From NCBI RefSeq assembly GCF_001641635.1, contig NZ_LUUB01000065.1, positions 36,425-99,763 on the forward strand: DNA of 63,339 bases. Reading direction: 5' to 3'. Position numbers and translations under genes: made by a program. The notes under the pieces were generated by a model that did not search any database, was not told where the DNA came from, and saw nothing but the letters and a program-made list of their open reading frames with translations. This stretch comes from Bradyrhizobium centrolobii (lineage in GTDB: Bacteria; Pseudomonadota; Alphaproteobacteria; Rhizobiales; Xanthobacteraceae). Below, piece after piece: positions 59,017-63,339 of this stretch (position 1 is the stretch's first letter; every line of letters begins with the position of its first letter).

Positions 59017-60300
59017 ATGAGCGAAGCGGTATCCGCTCCACAAGGTCCCGCTGTCAGGTTGGGGTTGAAGGAGAACTGGCCGCAGTTCGCTCTCCTCGTC
59101 GTGATCAACGCCTTCGTGGGCGGGATGGTCGGGATCGAGCGAACCGTCGTGCCGCTGATCGGCGCCGAGGAGTTCAAGATCGGCTCGACGACTCTGGTCG
59201 TCTCCTTCATCGTCAGCTTCGGCGTCGTCAAGGCGTGCGCCAACTTGATCTCCGGCCAGCTCGCCGACAAGTGGGGGCGCAAGCGGGTGCTGATCCTCGG
59301 ATGGCTCGTCGGCCTTCCGGTGCCCTTCATGATCATCTGGGCGCCAAGCTGGGAATGGGTGATCGCCGCCAATGCCCTTCTCGGGATCAATCAGGGCCTC
59401 GCCTGGTCAATGACCGTGATCATGAAGATCGATCTCGTCGGGCCGAAGTCGCGCGGCTTGGCCGTGGGCCTGAACGAGTTCGCCGGATATCTCGCGGTCG
59501 GCGTGACCGCCTACCTCACCGGATATCTTGCGTCGGAGCACGGGCTGCGGCCGGCGCCCATCTATCTCGGCGTAGCCTATGCCATGCTCGGCGCCGCGCT
59601 CTCGATCCTACTGGTGCGCGACACGCGTGAGCACGTCCGGCTGGAGACTGCGGCGCATGCTCGTCAAGCGTCTCCGATCAGCTTCCGGGAGATCTTCGTC
59701 CTCACCTCGTTCAGGGACCGCAACCTGTTCGCCGCATCGCAGGCCGGGCTGGTGAACAACCTCAACGACGGCATGAGCTGGGGCATCTTCCCGCTGTTTT
59801 TTGCCTCATTCGGTCTAGCCGTCGATCGCATCGGCATATTGAAGGCCGTCTATCCGGCAACCTGGGGCATCCTCCAGGTCGCCACGGGCCCTCTGTCCGA
59901 CCGCTGGGGCCGCAAGGGCCTGATCGTCGCCGGCATGTGGGTCCAGGCCGCCGGTTTGTTCCTGACCGGAGCGACGAGTCATTTCGAGTGGTGGCTCGTC
60001 GGCAGCCTGCTGCTCGGACTTGGCACCGCCATGGTGTACCCGAGCTTGATCGCCGCAGTATCTGATGCCTCGCATCCAAGCTGGCGCGCGCGCTCGCTCA
60101 GCGTCTACCGCTTCTGGCGCGATCTCGGCTACGCGATCGGTGCGCTGTCGGCCGGCATCATCGCTGACAGATTCGGACTTTCAGCGGCGATCGTGTCCAT
60201 CGCTGCCCTGACGTTCATTTCCGGCGCTGTCGTAGCGGTGTCCATGCGGGAACGAAGTTCGGTTGACCTCGCGCAAAAAGCGAGCCGGCCGGCGGAGTAG
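59017..60300 (+). CDS. MFS transporter
   Basis: A 427-residue protein with about 12 membrane segments; motif A is SGQLADKWGRKRVLIL and a second copy is GPLSDRWGRKGLIVA. Close packing with the MBL-fold gene (4 bp) makes it part of the sulfur module. The substrate is unknown; sulfur compounds or metalloids are candidates by context. Start chosen at ATG 59017, following the previous stop. Confidence 0.8.
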   Translation: MSEAVSAPQGPAVRLGLKENWPQFALLVVINAFVGGMVGIERTVVPLIGAEEFKIGSTTLVVSFIVSFGVVKACANLISGQLADKWGRKRVLILGWLVGLPVPFMIIWAPSWEWVIAANALLGINQGLAWSMTVIMKIDLVGPKSRGLAVGLNEFAGYLAVGVTAYLTGYLASEHGLRPAPIYLGVAYAMLGAALSILLVRDTREHVRLETAAHARQASPISFREIFVLTSFRDRNLFAASQAGLVNNLNDGMSWGIFPLFFASFGLAVDRIGILKAVYPATWGILQVATGPLSDRWGRKGLIVAGMWVQAAGLFLTGATSHFEWWLVGSLLLGLGTAMVYPSLIAAVSDASHPSWRARSLSVYRFWRDLGYAIGALSAGIIADRFGLSAAIVSIAALTFISGAVVAVSMRERSSVDLAQKASRPAE

Positions 60301-60331
60301 AGTTGGGTTTCCTCGATGCTGGAGCAAGCCG

Positions 60332-60694
60332 ATGCAGAAAGTCTTGGTCCAAAGGGTCGCTGCTCTCTGCCTCCTACCGGGGGCAGTATGGGCGCAGGCA
60401 CAGGCGCCGTCAGACGCCGAACGTTACTATGGTTGGGGTCCACACATGATGGGCTGGGGCGGAGGATGGTACGCCATGATCTTCGGTCCGTTGTTCATGA
60501 TCCTCTTTCTCGGGGTCCTTGTTGCCCTCGCGGTTGTTCTAGCTCGCTGGCTGGGCGGCCCATGGCCAGGGACTTATCCACCACACCAATTGCCGCCTAG
60601 CCGCACGCCGCTCGATATCCTCAAGGAGCGATTTGCACGCGGCGAAATCGACAAGGCGGAATTCGAGGACCGGCGGCGCGTTCTCGGCGAGTAA
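60332..60694 (+). CDS. SHOCT-domain membrane protein
   Basis: A 120-residue protein: signal peptide (residues 1-23, ending VWAQA), GPHMMGWGGGWYAM segment, one membrane segment (about residues 50-72, GPLFMILFLGVLVALAVVLA) and a C-terminal SHOCT domain (ILKERFARGEIDKAEFEDRR). SHOCT is a short helical domain often in small membrane proteins. 31 bp after the MFS gene, so probably cotranscribed. Confidence 0.72.
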   Translation: MQKVLVQRVAALCLLPGAVWAQAQAPSDAERYYGWGPHMMGWGGGWYAMIFGPLFMILFLGVLVALAVVLARWLGGPWPGTYPPHQLPPSRTPLDILKERFARGEIDKAEFEDRRRVLGE

Positions 60695-60741
60695 CCGACG
60701 CGCCCACCCTCAAGCTCGCTCAGTTCGAAAAGGGAACGACC

Positions 60742-61095
60742 GTGCAGATTCTGCTGATACTGAACAACCCGCCCTACGGCACCGAGCGGACCTACAACGG
60801 CTTGCGCCTCGCGCTCGCTCTCGCCAAGAGCGATCCAGCGATCACGATGACGGTATTCTTGATGGCCGATGCGGTCGTAGCCGCGAAGTCGGGCCAGAAG
60901 ACGCCAGACGGCTACTACAACGTGGAGCGCATGCTGAAGGGCGTTCTCGCGGGCAAAGGACAAGTCCTGCTTTGCGGCACCTGCATGGACGCCCGCGGGC
61001 TCACTGATGCCGAGATACTCAGTGGCGTGAGACGCAGCACCATGGCCGAACTCGCGACCCTTACCGCTTCCGCCGAGAAGGTCTTGGTATTTTGA
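60742..61095 (+). CDS. DsrE-family sulfur-relay protein
   Basis: A 117-residue DsrE/TusD-type protein: ILLILNNPPYGTERTYNGLR at the start, MTVFLMADAVVAAKSGQK, and the sulfur-carrying region LLCGTCMDARGL with two Cys. It accepts and transfers sulfane sulfur. GTG start with AAAGGGAA upstream. Between the SHOCT protein and the cysteine desulfurase in the same unit. Confidence 0.78.
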   Translation: MQILLILNNPPYGTERTYNGLRLALALAKSDPAITMTVFLMADAVVAAKSGQKTPDGYYNVERMLKGVLAGKGQVLLCGTCMDARGLTDAEILSGVRRSTMAELATLTASAEKVLVF

Positions 61096-61113
61096 ACTGC
61101 CCGAGGAGCCGGC

Positions 61114-62235
61114 ATGCCGCCGATTTATCTCGACTACAACGCGAGCACGCCCATCGATCCAACAGTCGCTGCGGCGATGCAACCCTTCCTGAAGGGGGCC
61201 TTCGGCAATCCATCGAGCGGGCATTGGGCGAGCACGCCGGCCAAGGCCGCCCTGGAGCGCGCCCGCGGCCAAGTCGCCGCGCTGATCGACGCCGCGCCCG
61301 ATGAGATCGTGTTTACTAGCGGCGGCAGCGAAGCAAACAATCTGGCAATCAAGGGCACGTTCTTCGCGCCGAACCGCCACGGGGCTCACATCATCACGTC
61401 GGCCATCGAGCATCCGGCTGTTCTTGCTCCCTGCCGATTTCTTGAGCGGTTCGGCGCCTCGATTACCTATGTCCCGGTGGACCGAACAGGCTGCGTCGAT
61501 CCTGATGACGTGCGTCGCGCTATCACTCCTCAGACGACCCTCGTCAGCATCATGCATGCCAACAACGAGGTCGGCACCATCCAGCCGATCCAGGAGATCA
61601 GCGAGATCGCGCGGGAGCACGGCATCCGCTTCCACACCGACGCAGCGCAGTCGGTCGGCAAGATCTCGACCAAGGTCAGCGAACTCGGCGTCGACCTCTT
61701 GTCGATCGCCGGCCATAAGCTCTACGCGCCGAAAGGTGTCGGCGCACTCTACGTGCGCGGCGGCCTCGAATTGGAGCCGTTGATCCACGGCGCTGGTCAT
61801 GAACTGGGCCGCCGTGCCGGGACGGAGAGCGCATTGCTCGCAGTTGGGCTCGGCGCAGCGTCCGCTTTGGCGGAGGACCTTGCTCCGATGAAGCATGTCC
61901 AGGCTCTGCGTGATGGATTTTGGCAGGTGCTACGGGATCGTCTTGGCGATCAGGTCGTGCTCAATGGACATGCGACACATTGTTTGCCCAACACCCTCAA
62001 CGTGTCATTCGTCGGCAAGATCGGCGCGGATATCCTGGGACAACTCAGCGATGTCGCGGCATCGACTGGTTCGGCGTGCCACTCGGGTCGGATCGAGCTC
62101 TCGCCCGTTCTCGCCGCGATGGGCGTGCCCGAGAGGATCGGCATGGGAGCGATCCGTTTCAGCTTGGGAAGGGTCACCACATCGGACGAGATCGACGATG
62201 TGGTCGCACGTCTGGCTGGGATCGTATCGGCCTGA
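61114..62235 (+). CDS. cysteine desulfurase
   Basis: A 373-residue pyridoxal-phosphate enzyme of the NifS/IscS group: IYLDYNASTPIDPTVAAAM, HIITSAIEHPAVLAPCRFLE, HTDAAQSVGKI, the lysine that binds PLP in SIAGHKLYAPKG, and the active Cys in STGSACHSGRIELSP. It takes sulfur from cysteine and passes it to acceptors. Here it is likely the sulfur donor of the local DsrE-type relay. Last gene of the unit; not part of a full isc or nif cluster. Confidence 0.85.
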   Translation: MPPIYLDYNASTPIDPTVAAAMQPFLKGAFGNPSSGHWASTPAKAALERARGQVAALIDAAPDEIVFTSGGSEANNLAIKGTFFAPNRHGAHIITSAIEHPAVLAPCRFLERFGASITYVPVDRTGCVDPDDVRRAITPQTTLVSIMHANNEVGTIQPIQEISEIAREHGIRFHTDAAQSVGKISTKVSELGVDLLSIAGHKLYAPKGVGALYVRGGLELEPLIHGAGHELGRRAGTESALLAVGLGAASALAEDLAPMKHVQALRDGFWQVLRDRLGDQVVLNGHATHCLPNTLNVSFVGKIGADILGQLSDVAASTGSACHSGRIELSPVLAAMGVPERIGMGAIRFSLGRVTTSDEIDDVVARLAGIVSA

Positions 62236-62321
62236 TTACTTGAGCGGAGCTGATCATTGGCCGTTATGAACGCGTCGTTTCTCCGCCAACAGGAGGACAG
62301 GCTCGTTCGTGCATCGCTTGC

Positions 62322-62381
62322 GGCGTACAGGGTCGTGCTCTAGCGTGGAAAAGCGTAGTTTTGGTGCCCAGGGGCGGAATC
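62322..62381 (-). repeat. tRNA-Phe 3' end with 10-bp array (intact attachment site)
   Basis: Four 10-bp units start at 62322 (GGCGTACAGG), 62332 (GTCGTGCTCT), 62342 (AGCGTGGAAA) and 62352 (AGCGTAGTTT); the core TGGTGCCCAGGG at 62362 is the acceptor 3' end of the tRNA gene. The last units match those at scar A (10765-10800) nearly base for base. This is the insertion point for the stacked islands. Confidence 0.75.
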
Positions 62382-62437
62382 GAACCACCGACACTGCGAT
62401 TTTCAGTCGCATGCTCTACCAACTGAGCTACCTGGGC
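62362..62437 (-). tRNA. trnF: tRNA-Phe (GAA)
   Basis: A 76-nt tRNA including an encoded CCA. Acceptor GCCCAGG with CCTGGGC, D-arm GCTCAGTTGGTAGAGC, anticodon stem and loop GCGACTGAAAATCGC with anticodon GAA, T-arm TCGGTGGTTCGATTCCGCC (GTTCGAT loop) and the ACCA end. All stems pair. It serves as integration target; its 3' end points into the island. Confidence 0.93.
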
Positions 62438-62623
62438 GTGCTCCAAGAGAGGGGCCAAGGCCCATCGAGCGGGCGGTTTATAGTGGGCTGGAGGCGGCCT
62501 GTCCACCCGGCTTCGCCTGAAGGTTTCGCCGGAGGCGACCCGGCTGTGCACAATCTGGGGCGGGGCTGGGATGGGCCGGCCGGGGGTCCCGCCAACGTCA
62601 TTTAACTACATGATAATATTGCT

Positions 62624-62806
62624 TTATTCGACATCATCCTCCTCGTCGTCGCGGCCGGGGATGACGTAGGAGCCCTTCAGCCAGCGGTTCAGGTCGACGT
62701 CGCGGCAGCGCGAGGAACAGAACGGGCGGGTGGCATGCTCGGCGGGCTTGCCGCAGATCGGGCATTTTCGCTGCGGGGTGGCGGGCTTTTTGACTTGGTC
62801 GTCCAT
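62624..62806 (-). CDS. yacG: DNA gyrase inhibitor / zinc-binding protein YacG
   Basis: A 60-residue zinc-binding protein. Four Cys form the zinc ribbon: CPICGKPA and FCSSRCRDVDLNRWL, followed by GSYVIPG and an acidic end (DDEEDD). This is the YacG family that binds gyrase B. Backbone gene between trnF and maf, same strand. Normal length. Confidence 0.9.
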   Translation of the reverse strand: MDDQVKKPATPQRKCPICGKPAEHATRPFCSSRCRDVDLNRWLKGSYVIPGRDDEEDDVE

Positions 62807-62962
62807 GGGGGCGGCAGCTTACACGAGGTTAGAGAGTTCAAGAGCTTGTCGGCAAACGAGTTCCTCAGCCGGCGGCGCATGCGCCCCAGCCGGCGCCCTG
62901 CCGGCCGCTTCTACTTTGCATGGGGTTGTTTTCGAGATTTTTGTGGGCGCCGCTTCTGGCGC

Positions 62963-63339
62963 TCACACGCCGGCGGCGTTGAGCCAGCCGAAGCGGATCG
63001 GAAAGCCTTCGCCGCCGAGCAGCGTGGTGGTCTCGTAGAGCGGCAGGCCGACGACGTTGGTGTAGGAGCCGACCATCTTCACCACGAAGGAGCCGGCGAT
63101 GCCCTGCACGGCGTAGCCGCCGGCTTTGCCGCGCCATTCGCCGGAGCCGATATAGGCCTGGATGTCGTCTTCCGACAGGCGCTTGAAGCGGACGCGGGTC
63201 TCGACCAGGCGCTGGCGGAAGGCCTCGCGCGGCGTCACCAGGGTGATCGCGGTGTAGACGCGGTGGTTGCGGCCCGACAAGAGTCGCAGGCACTGCGCGG
63301 CTTCGTCCACGAGGTTGGCCTTGGGCAGGATGCGGCGGC
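62963..63339 (-). CDS. maf: Maf-family nucleotide pyrophosphatase (5' end outside window)
   Basis: The C-terminal 125 residues of a Maf protein. Visible motifs are the frame RRILPKANLVDEAAQCL, SGRNHRVYTAITLV, REAFRQRLVETRVRFKRLS, SGEWRGKAGGYAVQGIAGSF and SYTNVVGLPLYETT. Maf removes non-canonical nucleotides. The start is beyond the right edge. Backbone, upstream of yacG on the minus strand. Confidence 0.9.
   Translation of the reverse strand, partial: RRILPKANLVDEAAQCLRLLSGRNHRVYTAITLVTPREAFRQRLVETRVRFKRLSEDDIQAYIGSGEWRGKAGGYAVQGIAGSFVVKMVGSYTNVVGLPLYETTTLLGGEGFPIRFGWLNAAGV

Noticed and set aside
1..63339. CRISPR arrays, insertion sequences, integrase, relaxase
   Set aside because: Looked for on both strands; no spaced repeats of CRISPR type other than the 10-bp arrays, no transposase, no integrase motif (R..HxxR..Y) in any plausible frame.

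Overview
The window looks like a GC-rich alphaproteobacterial chromosome of the Bradyrhizobium/Rhodopseudomonas/Nitrobacter type. The right end is ordinary backbone: tRNA-Phe(GAA), yacG and the start-truncated end of maf. Everything to the left is accessory DNA for metal, metalloid, sulfur and low-oxygen stress, lying downstream of the 3' end of that tRNA gene. The genus call is inference from gene families, regulatory motifs and the trnF-yacG-maf neighbourhood.

Layout. (1) 0.8-9.7 kb: a CPBP membrane protease, a DUF4279 protein, then a long leftward gene run centred on the chromate efflux protein ChrA and an Fe/Mn superoxide dismutase, with several small secreted proteins. (2) 9.7-11.2 kb: degenerate DNA with a hemJ fragment and two tRNA-derived scars. 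(3) 11.2-15.4 kb: a ChrB-type regulator, a PAP2 phosphatase and a DevBCA-like ABC exporter. (4) 16-36 kb: a stress module with a second ABC exporter, archaeal-type methionine adenosyltransferase, Hsp20, UbiB-like kinase, isoprenylcysteine-methyltransferase-like protein, Cu(+) P-type ATPase, DUF3141 protein, Spy-like chaperone, PPK2, OpgC and DUF302 proteins. Six FixK/FNR-type boxes (TTGAY-N4-RTCAA or one mismatch away) sit upstream of its transcription units, so it is probably an oxygen-responsive regulon. (5) 36-45 kb: periplasmic copper handling (two copC, copD, CusF-like protein, multicopper oxidase, TolC-type protein). (6) 45-48.6 kb: a mer operon, merR divergent from merT, merP and a merB-merA fusion. 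(7) 49.3-56.3 kb: arsenic genes (arsR, arsM, two kinds of arsC, aqpS, aioBA and a second arsR). (8) 56.7-62.2 kb: a sulfur module with an ArsR-rhodanese regulator, an MBL-fold persulfide-dioxygenase-like protein, an MFS transporter, DsrE and cysteine desulfurase. (9) 62.36 kb onward: backbone.

Structure. Copies of the tRNA-Phe 3' end, all in the same orientation, occur at 10804, 48933 and 56462, besides the real one at 62362. The three scars share about 135 bp of flank on one side. All four sites are preceded by an array of 10-bp units (consensus about RKCGTRGNNN) in strict 10-bp phase. This divides the window into stacked segments: copper/mercury/stress (38.1 kb), arsenic (7.5 kb) and sulfur (5.9 kb). 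No integrase, transposase or conjugation gene is visible in the window, so it reads as tandem accretion of integrase-less elements. Further tRNA-like scars (Met-like at 10669 and 15399, Arg-like at 15484, an unassigned one near 48755) suggest other integration events. Truncated genes (hemJ, arsR, copD and a small membrane protein) lie at or near several of these scars.
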